Shown: positions 46,835 to 59,469, numbered from the stretch's first letter. The stretch: 64,000 bases of DNA from Hormiphora californensis (GCA_020137815.1 CM035362.1:1706729-1770728), one strand, 5' to 3'. Program-made: numbers and translations. The notes: generated by a model not told the origin, from the sequence alone.

Positions 46835-48153
46835 GGATATAAGAAAGGGCCGTGGCTGTTTAGTTTAAACGAGGTATTTCCTGGCGTGGGCCGTGGGCTT
46901 CGAAGTTATTGGGCGCCCAATGCTCATGGCAACGAGCTATACCTACTAAAGGATCTGAAAACCACTAGACATGTGTGTTATGTTCTAAATTTTCTAATCC
47001 TCTTTTAGCGTTGCCTAGCTAGACTGTGTTTCGCGCGCCCCACCCGTGAAACACATCCTTTACATGTAAAGGAGGGTTAGAACATAACAACTTTAGTGCA
47101 CGGAAAGAGGGTCGAGCTAGTATAGGCAAAGACAGCTGGTGAGAAAATGGAAACTGAAAAACTGATTTCACCAACAAAATACGACTCGTTTAACGTGTCA
47201 GAATATCATAGATTAATCACAGAATATCATACATAGTAAACCTTCCCCTAGCCAAGTTGTAACAGTAGGTCAGCAAAACTGAAAGAAGGTCAGCTGCTCA
47301 AAGTATATATTCTATATATAGTGATGAGTCACAGCTATATATAGTGATGAGTCACAGCTATATATATAGTGATGAGACACTATATAGTGTGGTACGCTAT
47401 ATTGTTGAGAGTCACGGTGCAGCAGATCCTGCAAATGACTGGAAACATAAAGGAAATTGTCTAGGATAAACCGAGACATAAATTTACACTTTTTACTAAC
47501 CTTCCTAGCCAGTTGTACCCAGTAGGTACAAATTTGTTGAGCCCTAACAAAGTATCTTAAATAGATTCTGAGTGGAAATTGTGTCACGCTATTAGTGACA
47601 AGCTATTTATTCACTATGGTCCCAATGATCACATCTCTTCAAACTCACCAACATAACAGGAATATGGTAGGTAACGAGGCATGGTCTTTTTCACTAATCG
47701 GTCTCCCCCATTTCGGGTATGGGCATTTGCCCTGTTTATGGTGTTGTCTACACGGATTCTCAAACGGCCAAAACATCCTCGTCTACTACAGCCCTCCAGA
47801 AACTACAGTAAAACGCGAACGGGTCGAACACCTCTTTCGGGGTAGGTCTCAATGAGACACTGGCGGGAACGAAAACTGGGACCAGACGTTTAAACGGAGA
47901 AACGATTACAAGACTACCCCGACCGGAAATATCGTGTTAGTGGGGTAGATCATGTGAAATTTAATGTGTAACTATTTCCTAAGGCTAATGTGATAATTGC
48001 ATAAATCTTTAAAATTGGAGTTTTGGATCCGGAAAATGACTCACCCAGACAGTGCGCCAATGTGAGTCACAATTATTTGTCTGTCATGTCTGTCACGCGC
48101 GAGTGATTTAATCTACGGAAAGTAATTCCAATCATCAACGATCGCGCGCGGCC

Positions 48154-48324
48154 CGGGTGGGAAATGAAATGCCCGTTCCCGTGCAGTGGAAAATAGCAGC
48201 CCCAGAATCCATACTTATAATCCATACTATGAATCATCTAGTCGTTTTGTGAGACAGCCCCAATCCACATGCCGGGACTGCTGTTTTCACTGCACGGGCA
48301 CCTCCTGGTTTCATTTCCCACCCG
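48154..48324. mobile_element. Small foldback MITE
   Basis: Left GGGTGGGAAATGAAATGCCC pairs with right GGTTTCATTTCCCACCC; inner CCGTGCAGTGGAAAATAGCAG pairs with CTGCTGTTTTCACTGCACGG. About 170 bp, no coding capacity. Confidence 0.7.
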
Positions 48325-48587
48325 GCGTCGTTATGTGAGCCACAATCCACACATGCCAGTCCATGCCACCAGTAAAGATAAACAGAAAATGAACTCTAGA
48401 ACTGAGCAAGTTTCTGGACTTCATTGATTTAAAAAAAACACAGTGATTTAACTTCATAAATAGTTTTGTACACAACGTAACTTCCACCCGCTCTCACATA
48501 TTGTTCACATGTAGAAAACAGTATTTCTCTCATTGTCTCTCTCTTTCTCTCACTATCTCTCACTGTCGCTCTCTATCTCTCATGATT

Positions 48588-49669
48588 TCAGTATCCGTGT
48601 CCAGATTTATCGTTCCTGTATCTTCCAGCATACACGTGGCTGAAGCTGTATCCGTTGTACAATTTCTCCTCTCCAGCACTGGGGGTGAATATAAACTAAC
48701 TAATGTATATTGGGTTGGGACAAGTACAAACTCAGGGTTTCTTGTGGATCTATTAATTAATAATTACTCAAACTTAAATCGATAGGGAGAGGGTTCGACA
48801 AATTGGGAGTTGGTAGTAAGGAAATGACGCTGATAAAACATCATCCTACTCACGTATCAAGGATGAAGGGTTGTGGAAGGACCACATTGGCGTGTTCACT
48901 GTCTGCAAACTCCAAAGATACTCCCCTATCATACAGGAAGGTGTTCTCGTTTTGCTTTTCAAAGTAAATCCCTGGAAGGAGAGAGAGATAGTTTAACTAG
49001 TAGGAAAGAGAGAGAAGGAGAGAGATAAAATATGTAGAGAGAGAGAGAGATGATAGGTAGGCACAACCTGTGCCGCACACGAGGTCAGACCAGGCCACCC
49101 CTTTATAAAACATTGTGTGTACTTACACCCGCCAACGAAAAATAGTATTGATCCTATGAAGCTGATTGTAGTTTTTGCGTCCCACCTCCGATATTCGCCT
49201 AAAGTCTCTCGAGTTATATAGTACCTGGGAGAGAGTGGGATATTCAGATAAAGACAGAAAATTAGACAGTTGAAAATAAATTAATTAGTTAATTAAAGAG
49301 GGATAGAGAGAGGGTGGGTGAGAAAGAGATTGAAGAGACAACTACCTGTCGTGTGCAGGATCTGCTATCTTCTTGTAATGATTGTCCATGCTCGTTGCGA
49401 AAACCTCACTGTTACCCAGATCCTGAGAAGATTAAAAAACATAAATAAAAAGGGCCAGTATAGGTAATGAATTCGTGTTGCTTTGGTAACTATCATGATA
49501 ACCATGGTAACCCGTAACTATGGTTACTATCTTAACTACGGTAACTAGGGCTATATTTTTAACTAACCGCTCTCCTTGGAATCCTGTTAGATCGGTATGT
49601 TAGTGGATATTTGGCCCTTGCAGCTGCTAACCGCGTCAACTGGACATTGAGCGCAGGTGTTAATCTCAT
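48588..49669 (-). CDS. Unrecognised 161-aa protein, probable mitochondrial inner-membrane single-pass protein
   Basis: Exons 49568-49669, 49346-49422, 49127-49224, 48854-48971 and 48588-48678 (486 nt, phases agree, ATG to TGA). The N-terminus MRLTPALNVQLTRLAAARAK is basic, Leu/Ala-rich and free of acids, like a mitochondrial presequence. A charged segment (RETLGEYRRWDAKTT) precedes one membrane helix (ISFIGSILFFVGGWIYF). The soluble C-terminal half includes FLYDRGVSLEF and ends RNDKSGHGY. Size and layout resemble accessory subunits or assembly factors of respiratory complexes, but I do not recognise the family. It lies 217 bp downstream of NUP62 on the same strand. Confidence 0.7.
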
Positions 49670-49886
49670 ACTGCTAAAGACATGGACAGGTTAGGTGGTA
49701 TCTTAATTTATAAGAAGGGGTAGAGAGAGGGGGGGTCAGAGAGATGGGTCCCGTCAGAAAGAGCTCTGAGTCAGAGCCTCTGGCGAAGTTGAAGGGGGAT
49801 AACAATATAGTGGATTATTGTTAAAATATTAATTATAACTTATATATTAACGGGAGGTTAAAAACATTATCACACAAATATTAATT

Positions 49887-52800
49887 TCACTCAAAAGCCA
49901 TCTTGAAGTTGTTCGCTTGTTCCTTTTTCCTTGCCTCACAAAGCACACTAACATCTTCAACCTGGAAATTAATCAGTGATTAATATGACTACATGAAATG
50001 CAGATCCACTAAGTCGGGCCACATGTCACACATTCCTTTGGTGGGCTTAGGGGTCTCCCCAAGTGCCAAGACAAGTATGTCCAAGTGCATTACCTTTTTC
50101 TGGAGGACGTTTGAGTGCTGATCGATCCACACTAGGGCATCCATGTGCATGTTCAGTATCTTGGAAATCTGGACAAATAGTCAGTCAGAGTATAATTACT
50201 ACACACGTGGTTAGAAACAGTAGGGGAAGGGAGGGGAGAAAGATAGAGAGATAAAAGAAAGAGAGAGAAAGAGACCTAGGGCACCAGTTAGAGATTCCCA
50301 GGCATCAGTTCCCAAGCTTGGCAGTTCCCAAGCTCGGGAAGCAAGTGAGTGCTGACGGTGCGCGTGAGTACTACTTTCCATTCAGTTTACGTGACGCGCA
50401 GCAATGTCACATGGTTCACACAGAACCATCTGCGTGCCCGGGCATCATGATGGCCGGGCATGCAGTAACGCGCCGTGCCCTGATGCCTGGGAGCGTCCCC
50501 CGGATATCAGGGTAGCAATATGTAACTTGTGCGTAGGTTTACGTAGTAGGGTTAACATACCTGATACATTGGATTCGCCTCATCCTGATTGTTAGTGTTC
50601 ACACTGTTCAAATGCTCAACTACCTCAGTTATATCACCTGTAGAGTGAAGTTAACCAGTTAGTTAACCAGCTGGTTAATTAGTTAAATCTCCAAGATTAT
50701 GCTCTCTTAGAGCATACACGATATATGCAGCATTATATTTAGTTGTAATATACGTATAAGCTCAGATTAAAAATTCCCACCAAAAAGTTGGTAAATGACT
50801 TGGTTTCGTAAGATTTCTCACCCGGAGAGGTAGTAGGATACCAAGCAGATATGATCTAAAATTAAGGCACTCACCAGACATTTGCTGAAGCTGACTGTCT
50901 ATTTGTTCTGCTAAAGTATAGATCTTCTCTCTCTCATTGTCACTATGTTGATTATTCAGCGTCACACCTGGTAAAATAAAGGGGCTGTTATATGCCTGTT
51001 TTCAGGATACTTCCACAAAAGACTGTCCCCTCCGAACCGGGTCAAAGCTGTATGGGGATTCAATCTCCATACGCAAACCCAACTGCAGCATTGATTGTTG
51101 TTGGAATTAAGTTTTGCGCGAACAGAGGGGTCTTTTCATCACATGCTACAACTCGCGCGTTACATCAAAGTAGGGACGCGCAGGTAAATCTTGTGCCAGT
51201 GGCAAATTTCTGGGTATGGCGGGGGTTCGGTCTGGATGTGGAACTGGAACTATAAACAGTTTACATTTCTAAGCTGACCGGGGGGGGATCAATATTTAAC
51301 TTTGTGACACTCATGCCAGTTAGGGTGGGTGGGTGTACGAGGGGTCCGGCAGTTAAGTTGTACACTTAACTGCCTAAAAATAGGGGGTCTAGGGGTGTTT
51401 ATATGGTGAAAATTTAAATAACTGCTCTAAATGGCCGATTTTTTGAAGTTTTCAACCCCCTTTTTCGCGCGCTGGTTATTTTTTGCGCGCCTATCACATG
51501 TGTGTGGCGAATATTTTTTACGCATGCCACTCTAAGTGTCTCGTACTAACCAATTCGGAATTCGGATCCGTTACCTAAACTGGTCTGTATTGTTCTTAGT
51601 TGATGGCAGTTGATTTTAGACACAATATATAAGTCTCTTCGTGTCTTTCGTGCTATTTTTAGCTCCCTTTTAGCTAGATTTGGGGGGTGGGTCTACATTT
51701 TCAGATGTGGCGGCAGTTAAATGTGGGACTTAAGTGCAAAATATGTGGGGGGTGGTGGGTGTCAAAAAATTTTTGAAAATTTGGCAGTTATCGGCATGAG
51801 TATCATGCAGTTAAGTGTTGATCCCCCCCCCCCCCCCCCCCCCCCGAGCTGACCAACCATATAGTCTAATGTACGGAGTAGTGAGATTCTTACCAGCTGA
51901 TTTGATCTTATCCTCGAGGGGAGCCAGCATGTCTTCTAATTCCTGCTGCTGGGATGAGATGAAGTCTAGATCGTGGTTCAGCCGCTGCTGGTCTGCCCTC
52001 ACTTTCTCAACCTCGTTATTCAAATCTGGAGAGGGGGAGTTGAGGGGGATATAGTGATGATATATTGCTTTGCCGAACCCTCACAGAGCGTGCTCGCTCT
52101 ATGATGTAGTTTCATGAAATAAAATACAGTGTGAGCTAAAGTTATGGTGCATACCAATGATTTGTTCTGCGTTGTTCATTATCAGGCGATCCCACTGGTT
52201 AACCTGGCGAGATAAAATATATTAGGTTGTCCAGGAAATAATGTCGTCTTAAAATTTTTTGTAGAAATGCATGAGTTAGCGACTTTTAACTTGTTCTATC
52301 TTGTTCAGTAGACAATTTCCCGTCTGGAAAACACATTTAGAATTTCATACTAATATTTTCATTGCCCATATTTGGGTAATCTGTCACCGGAAGTCGCTCT
52401 GCCGCTGAACGGGAGTTTTGCAAATCTTAAAACGTCGCTGGAAGGAAGCCATTTAAGTTTCCAGAACTCTAAATGGCGTCAATCGATAGCCCATCGTCCA
52501 AAGATATAGTACCCATGCGATTTTAGTCTCGACGCGTTCTATGGAAACGGCAAACTTAGTAAATCTACCCCAAAAAAGTGAAAAAACGAAAAATTTTACC
52601 TCGATTTTGGACCCAAAAATCGGGACTTTCAAAAAACCGCATTTTTTCACCTCAAAACCTTACCAAAGCCAAAAGTTAACTTTACTACGGTTAAAAGCTT
52701 AGTTGGGACTACAGTCGGACCCCGATTTAACGGCCCCCGATTTAGCGGCACCCCGATTTAACGGCAGCATAATCTTCCCCCGATATAGAAAATTAACAGT

Positions 52801-54252
52801 ATTTAACCCCGATTTAGCGGACACCCCGATTTAACGGACAAAACCCTTTCCCCCAAGGGTGCCGTTAAATCGGGGTCCGACTGTATTAATAACCATCAAA
52901 AAATTTATCATTCACCAATCCAATCAAACCTGAAGTATCCCGGAAGTGAAAATTTCCGATTTTGACCAAAATTTTTCAGAGCTCCATAGCTCCGAGACAA
53001 ATTGGATCTGTGACTTCATTCACCACTCAAAAGATAGATATTTGTCTAATAAACAAGCTTGATGTCATTAAAAATCTCACAGATGCTTGATTAAATAACT
53101 ATAGCAGTTTTTTTAACATGCACGGAAATCTCGTTCAGCGGCAAATTTTTTTGCAATTTTTCCGGCTTCACCAAGGGACGTCAAATATCAAATGTTTCAA
53201 AACAGACACTTGTTATATACAGACAAGGGTTAGATCAAGGCGCTAGAAAAAGTTGTATACCGAAATTGTTGAGTTAAGTTGGAGAAATCGGCTCGCGACA
53301 TTATTTCTTGGACAACCTAATATTAGCGAGAGGGGGGAAGCTTTGCAAGTACAGATATAGTTGTGTCACAAAAGACGCATGCTTGGTTACAGTAATGCAG
53401 TATGACAAAGATATAGTGGTTGCTACTTGGCAAATACACCATAGCAAAATTGAATTAGGGCCCATTAATTGTAAACTTGTAAACATACAATTGAGAATTA
53501 CAAACCTGGTTTGCCTGTCTCATAAACATCTGTTCCTGTTCCTCAAGTTCTATACTCCATTTGTTTATCAACTCTTCCAGCTGGATAAAGAGAACAGTTA
53601 TTACCTTCTCAAAATTTCAATCTAACGCATGAAGTAGCAGGGCGGAGTAGGGAGGGAGGGGGTAGTATAAAGGGACAGTAGCGTGGTACAAGCAAAACCA
53701 GAACCGCTCGACAAGTTCCCCGGCCCAGTTTAACCAACCTGTTTGTATGTGTATGAAGTTGTAGGGGCTGGTGCCGTAGTGGTGGTGGTAGCTCCTAAAG
53801 TTAACCCAGTGGTAGCTGGAATATTAATATATGATTAGATGACTGGTTAAAATGGTCTATTACTTTTTAGTGCACGAGGCCGAAGGCCGAGTGTTCTAAA
53901 TACAACAATAATGAACCGAGACCGACAGGTCGAGGTAGATCCTTTTACTTAGCTGCCGAGCCTGCGAGGCACGCTAAGTGTAACTACTGAGCGAGCCTGC
54001 GAGCTCTGTAGTTGTACTTTTGGGCCGAGCCTGCGAGGCCTAAAAGTGAAAGAATCTTTAACATTATTGTTGTGTAATAGAGCATGTAAAAGCAGTCATC
54101 TAATTTTATTAGATGATTTTGGAAACAAACTGAGTGAACGAGATAAAGATTGAGTGTGAGAGAGAGAGATAGAGAGAGACAGAGAGAGACAGAGAGGGAC
54201 AGAGAGAGAGAGAGAGAGAGACGGCCCCATGCGGGAGTGGTGCGTGTAGTGG

Positions 54253-54299
<47 letters not shown>

Positions 54300-57200
54300 T
54301 AGGTCGAGAAAGAGAATGTGTGTGAGAGAGAGAGACAGAGAAAGAGAGAGAGAGAGAGATAGGGAAAGAGAGAATCGAAGGCAGAGAGGGAAAGCAGATG
54401 CAGGACGCTTATTGGGGTGGTGCCATCACGTGACGATCACGTGACCTATAGTTGCAGAGGGGAAGAAAAGATAAGGGTTAGGGCGTGTGCACAGTGCAGT
54501 AGTTAGGGCGTGTGTACTGTATAGTGACGTAATGTTCACACTGTGTGCGTGTGACTAGAAAGTGTCTAATTTTTCACATACCACTGCAACGGTATTTTAC
54601 TTTATAATTACTAGTGTTTTTGCAGTGGTCTAAGTTTTCACAGTACACTGTAACCGGTGGTCTACGGTGTACTGTGAAAACTTAGATAACCGGTTAAAAT
54701 TGTCTAATAAGAGTTAGAGAGTTATTATAATATTAGGGAAATTTGAGAGTTAGTATTTTAGTGGTTTGGTATTTTAGGTAGGGTAGAAAGGGGTAAAATG
54801 GCACACGGGGTAAAATGGCACATGTATGGGGTAAAATGGTCCTAGTTATTACATGTAGTCACGTGACTTTTTCTCCAGCGGAGACCTGCTCGTTCTGTTC
54901 CGAATTTTTGCTTTAAAACTGCTGTAATTTCTGTTTGAGTTGGCCGATTTTAATTTTGCAAAAACTGCCAGTTAGGGTTTTTATCCTTCTAAAACTTGGT
55001 ATAAAAATTTTTCAAAAAACCCACTACAGTCGGACCCCGATTTAAGGACACCCTCGGGGGAAAGGGTCTTGTCCACTAAATCGGGGTGTCCACTAAATCG
55101 GGGTGAGCCATATTTGACCCAAAAAACCTATTTTATTACCCAAAATGCTATATTATTAAGACTAAAGACACCTCTAACTGCTATATGCAATATTCATGTA
55201 TTGATGACATGATCATTTCTGATTAGAAAAAGAAAAATATAAAATAATTCTTTTTCAAAAAAATGTGGAAAATTTTCTAAGTTATACCAGCCCGTCCGGC
55301 TTGTATTTCGAATCGGTGCAACTTACTGGATATCCTGTCTAATTAGCGGGTTCAAAACGAACCGATACGTGATACCATACCGAATCGGAGCACCCTAAGC
55401 GGGTGAGGAAGTATAAAAATTTCAAAATAACTTTTTCTCTCAAAATTTATGGGGAGCACCGATCAAAGCATTGACAATCGTACTGTAAAATTTTGCAAAA
55501 AAGTTATAAAATTTTTTAAAGGTATACCAGCCACGTCCGAATCGTGTTTCGAATCGGTGCATCTTATCGCATGTCCTGCTGCTAATTAGACGGAACGAAT
55601 CGAAACGTGATCCCCATCGAATCGAAATTTTGACGCTTGGACCTTGGTGAACTTGTGATTCGATGGGCACCATGGGGATCACGTATCGGTTCGTTCCGAA
55701 CCGTCTAATTAGCAGAAGGACATGCGATAAGATGCACCGATTCGAAACACGATTTGGACATGGCTGGAATCTTTTTGAAAAATTTCACAAAAAATTTCCC
55801 AAAAAAATTTTTGGGGGAAAAAAATCATGTCCCTAAATCGGGGTGTCCCTAAATCGGGGGTCCCTAAATCGGGGTCCGACTGTATTAAGTTGATTAAATT
55901 GTCAAATTAGTCAAACTGGGGTAAAATGGTTCACCCTCGCTGGGGTAAAATGGTTCACCCTGGGACCAATGAAATCGAGCCTCCAATACCACGTGATACC
56001 AACTGGGGTAAAATGGTCCAGCACACTGGGGTAAAATGGTCCAGCAGAACAGAAATTACTGAAGATAACATGGACCATTTTACCCCAGTGCTCTAACAAC
56101 ACCAGGCACGTGATAAAAATCGAGCAATGCTATTGGCTGGACCATTTTACCCCAGTGCAAAATTTCCAAAAAAGCCCTACCAAACTTTTTGAATTGATTA
56201 ATTAAGCTATTAAATAAAACTTTCAGATTTTAAAATTTAGCTCGTCTGAAAGGAAAACGTTTCATTGGATAGCCTATATAATCTTCTTGCTGTATAAATT
56301 GAGTATTTTAGAACCTAAAACGTTAGAAAGTGTGCCATTTTACCCCTTTCTACCCTAGTTAGGTACTAGGTAGGGACACAATCTACCACAGTACCAACAA
56401 GTTAGGGCGATGACCTACGTTTTGTAGTAGCAGTGGTAGTCCCGAGTGAGAGGGTGGGTGCTGTAGTAGCTGCTGAGGAGGAGGTCGCTCCAAATAGACC
56501 TATACAGTTGATAAATTAACACAGAGTCACAATAAATAGGAAGTTTGTAAATTGTATCTCCATCTGTTTCATGTCCCAGCTTTCACAAGAAACAGAGTTT
56601 AGCTCGTAACTAAACTTTAACCTATAAACTATTACTTGGCGCTGCAGTTGTAGCTCCCCCGAAGAGTGAAGGGGCAGCAGCAGTAGTGGTGGTGGTAGTG
56701 GCGGCTGCTGGTGCTCCAAATAGAGATGGCGTTGTAGTAGCAGCTGAAGAATAGAGGATATGAATTAGGAAAGACAGGAGAGAGACGATAAGGAGTTGAT
56801 ATTGTGACACACATGAGAGAGAGGTCGGAGGATAGGGAGATATTGATCAGACTCATGTCTCATGATAATTAAAAGTGAGAGTGTATATACCTTTAGTAGC
56901 TCCTAAGGAAAGAGTGGGTGCTGCAGCTGTTGAAGTTGTCGTACCAAACAGTGAACCACCTGAACAGAAAGTTACTTTGGCGCCACGTGGGGGACTATTT
57001 GGTAATTGGATAGAGCGGTATACTATTTATTAGGGTGTATCTCAAGCATCTGACTGTCTAATAACCTGTTGATGGGGCTGCTGCAGTGCCTCCCAAATTG
57101 AATAGCGATGGTTTAGAGGTAGCTGCTGGTGTTGCTGCAGGGGCCGCTGTGGGAGTACTGAATAAACCACCCGCGGGCTTAGCTCCACCAGTACCTAGAA

Positions 57201-57708
57201 GGGGGAGGGATGGTGGATCAGGACAGAGCTTCCTCTATTTTACTGATTCTGCCCCTTCCCTGTTATGTTCCTTCATTAGTGTCTACTGTCTAATCAAACT
57301 TCAAGGCAATTCTTCAGACATATGTATATGATGTGAGGAAAAAGACAATAAAAACTCACCGAATAGTGATGGTGCAGCAGTTGAGGCAGGTGCAGCTGCG
57401 GCAGTTGTCCCAAAGAGGGATGTCCCTGTTGTGGATGCTGCAGGCGTAGGTGCTCCAAATAATGAAGGGGTTGAACTGGCTGTGTAAATAGTGTGTTAAT
57501 AAAGTAGAGACAAGATTTGTTAATACCTTGAACTGTTCAAACAATATTAGAACAATTGAGACAATAACAACTAAATTAATCGATATTGCATGACATAAAT
57601 CCTAATACCAGGACAACAAGAACTTAAAAAATTAATCTTACCTGTAGAAGTGTTTCCAAAGAGAGAAGGTGTCCCAGTACTCGCCCCTGTATTACCAAAC
57701 AAAGACAT
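49887..57708 (-). CDS. NUP62: Nucleoporin p62, complete, 408 aa, 14 exons
   Basis: NUP62 forms the central-channel complex of the nuclear pore with NUP54 and NUP58. Exons: 57642-57708, 57360-57479, 57066-57194, 56891-56959, 56636-56743, 56419-56499, 53739-53815, 53506-53580, 52155-52203, 51894-52025, 50875-50967, 50561-50637, 50094-50168, 49887-49961 (1227 nt, all phases agree). Residues 1-217 are a Ser/Thr/Ala/Pro-rich FG region starting MSLFGNTGASTGTPSLFGNT with repeated SLFG cores. Residues 218-408 are the conserved coiled coil: LEELINKWSIELEEQEQMF, VNQWDRLIMNNAEQII, QRLNHDLDFISSQQQELEDM, EREKIYTLAEQIDSQLQQMS, ISKILNMHMDALVWIDQHS and a Lys-rich end. The human protein is 522 residues; the difference is mostly in the FG part. 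Most FG exons are phase 1-1, so exon gain or loss could change repeat number without a frameshift. Confidence 0.95.
51280..51846. mobile_element. G-run-ended element with 8-bp target duplication
   Basis: Left end is a run of G then GATCAATATTTAACTTTGTG; right end is AAGTGTTGATC followed by a run of about 19 C. Inverted ends share GGCATGAGT. AGCTGACC is repeated directly at 51272-51279 and 51847-51854. The interior is rich in GGCAGTTAAGT-like motifs. It lies in a NUP62 intron. Confidence 0.75.
52222..53320. mobile_element. Non-autonomous mariner-like element, 1.1 kb, with nested MITE
   Basis: Terminal inverted repeats TTAGGTTGTCCAGGAAATAA and complement, flanked by TA. The TTAGGTTGTCC start is typical of mariner ends. 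No transposase was found inside. A pogo-like MITE is nested at 52712-52883. The whole composite fills the NUP62 intron between 52203 and 53506. Confidence 0.8.
52712..52883. mobile_element. pogo-like MITE, short form, nested
   Basis: Starts CAGTCGGACCCCGATTTAAC and ends GGGTCCGACTG with flanking TA. 172 bp, the same length as the 2083 copy. Confidence 0.8.
54157..54375. repeat. GA-rich microsatellites
   Basis: Three blocks of GAGAGA with GACAGA variants, interrupted by ACGGCCCCATGCGGGAGTGG. Confidence 0.9.
54775..56358. mobile_element. Palindrome-ended composite element split by a pogo-like MITE
   Basis: Left TAGGGTAGAAAGGGGTAAAA at about 54778 pairs with right TTTTACCCCTTTCTACCCTA at about 56339-56358. 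GGGGTAAAATGG recurs in direct and inverted copies near both ends. The long pogo-like MITE 55027-55882 is nested in it. No coding capacity. Confidence 0.7.
55027..55882. mobile_element. pogo-like MITE, long form (856 bp)
   Basis: TA-flanked ends CAGTCGGACCCCGATTTAAG and GGGTCCGACTG. The interior matches the 26458-27301 element in opposite orientation, including ACCAGCCACGTCCGAATCGT and ATTCATGTATTGATGACAT. Confidence 0.82.
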
Positions 57709-58258
57709 CACTACAATACATTATATCTTAGTAGCAAAATGCTGCAGGGACTTCACCCACACACATTATACACACACTTTTCATCACTGACAATTATGGG
57801 AGATTGATAATGGAGCCGATCTCCAACTTTGTATAAAAAACTACAAATATCGACATATAATGTCATCCAATCGGACATCTCCTGTACAAAGAATCCCACG
57901 GGAATCAGGACCACTCCAGAACGCAGAATTTAATTAACAGGTGCTCACTGCTCTGTGCGACGATCTCTCATGCATGTGGTGTCTGCTGACCTCTCATGAC
58001 TTCGGCCATCTCCTGTGTGTCACCTGGAGTCTCCCGGGACCTGGAATCTCCTAAAGGCCGTCATATTTTTTCACGGATCGTGGGATTTATCGAAAAATCC
58101 AAGTAATGGACTTTTCGGTTTGGATTTCAATTTATTGTTAACTGCACAGACCACATTTTACTACACAGGCCCCTTGTCACACGCAGTCCGGGATAACGCA
58201 ACGCCTTCCAGGCTCTTTTCAAAATTTTACTGTTTTGTTTTGAAAAAGGAAGAGTTTT

Positions 58259-58412
58259 AAAGTCGGATTTTTTGAAACTGTCACCCCCCTTTTCGTGCGC
58301 GGAATGTTTTTGCGCGTCACATCACATGTTAACGTGTGGTGTGCGCGTCAAAATTGATAAATTTCACATGCACGGTCTTTTTGGGGTGACAGTTTCAAAA
58401 AATCCGACTTTA
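58259..58412. mobile_element. MITE with CGGATTTTTTGAAACTGTCA ends, copy 1
   Basis: About 31-bp terminal inverted repeats, AAAGTCGG at left and CCGACTTT at right, enclosing 90 bp with CACATGTTAACGTGTG. Confidence 0.85.
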
Positions 58413-58534
58413 AAGTGCGTTTCAAACGACTTGACCTGAGATTCCTGGAAATTCAGGATTTCCCCTTTGTAAATACACGCGCGATGCGCCGAATTCCAAG
58501 AATTACGGGTCAAGTCGCTTGAAACGGACTTTAA
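58413..58534. mobile_element. Short hairpin MITE abutting copy 1
   Basis: AAAGTGCGTTTCAAACGACT at left pairs with AGTCGCTTGAAACGGACTTT at right. 122 bp. Confidence 0.75.
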
Positions 58535-58920
58535 TAAGGAACCATAATAAAGTTCAAGAGCCTCCAAGAGCACCCAAGAGCGCACCCGATCGAAGAGAGA
58601 CCACACCTGAGAGCGCACCACACCCAAAAGAGACCACATCCAAGAGCGCACCACCTCCAGAAGACACCACTTCAAGAGCGCACCACATCAAAGAGAGCTC
58701 CCCATCCAAAAGATACCACGCGCAGGGGACACCACGCGCAGAAGAGACCAGCGCGGCGTTGTATTTGCGCGTGCGGTCTCTTCTGCGCGTGGTGTCCCCT
58801 GCGCGCGGTATCTTCTGGATGGGGAGCTCTCTTTGATGAGGTGCGCTCTTGGAGTGGTGTCTTTTGGAGGTGGTACGCTCTTGGATGGGGTGCGCTCTTG
58901 AACTTTATTATGGTTCCTTA
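58535..58920. mobile_element. Foldback of tandem AGAGCGCACC units
   Basis: Left AAGGAACCATAATAAAGTTC pairs with right GAACTTTATTATGGTTCCTT. The arms are built from CCAAGAGCGCACCACATC-like units and fold at about 58745. Confidence 0.85.
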
Positions 58921-59110
58921 TATTTGGATGAAAAATAAAAAAGCGAGGCCCAAAAGTTTGCCCCGAATAATAAAAAAGGAGCCGCGCAAGGGACATTTTG
59001 ACGTAACGCGCGAAAACTTTTGATAAAATGACTGCGAAAAGTCTGCGCGCTCAAATGTTTTGCGCATGCAAAATATAAATTCGGCACACACAAATTTTTT
59101 TTAATTTAAT

Positions 59111-59331
59111 ATCGGATTTTTTGAAACTGTCACCCCCCTGGGTATTTTCAAATTTCGCAAATGACCATAAATCCGGTTCCTGACGAGATAGAGACTTGAA
59201 ATTTGGAGGTTACGAAGATCTTGCTAAGTTCTTCCGAACCTCCAAATTTCAAGTCTCTATCTTATCAGGAACCGAAGATATGGCAAATTTTGTTATTCCA
59301 GGGGGTGACAGTTTCAAAAAATCCGACTTTA
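59111..59331. mobile_element. MITE with CGGATTTTTTGAAACTGTCA ends, copy 2
   Basis: Same ends as 58259-58412. The interior is a second inverted repeat around AGACTTGAAATTTGGAGGTT. Confidence 0.85.
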
Positions 59332-59469
59332 CGTTCTGGTTGGCCAGGTTGGCACTTTTTGGAGGTTGTCCCTGACCCCCGTGGCCAGATGTGGAAGTGT
59401 GTTTTGATATCTAAGCCCTCGATGGAAATTAAAAGAAGAAAGAGGTTTGACTGCACCTTGCCGTGCCTG

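Larger units (their letters stand above)
53816..56418. other. 2.6-kb NUP62 intron, repeat-filled
   Basis: Holds hairpins built on CCGAGCCTGCGAGGC (53880-54060), GA microsatellites (54157-54375), an inverted repeat around CACTGCAACGG (54580-54700), a composite with GGGGTAAAATGG repeats (54790-54840 and 55918-56160), and a long pogo-like MITE. No exons seen. Confidence 0.6.
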
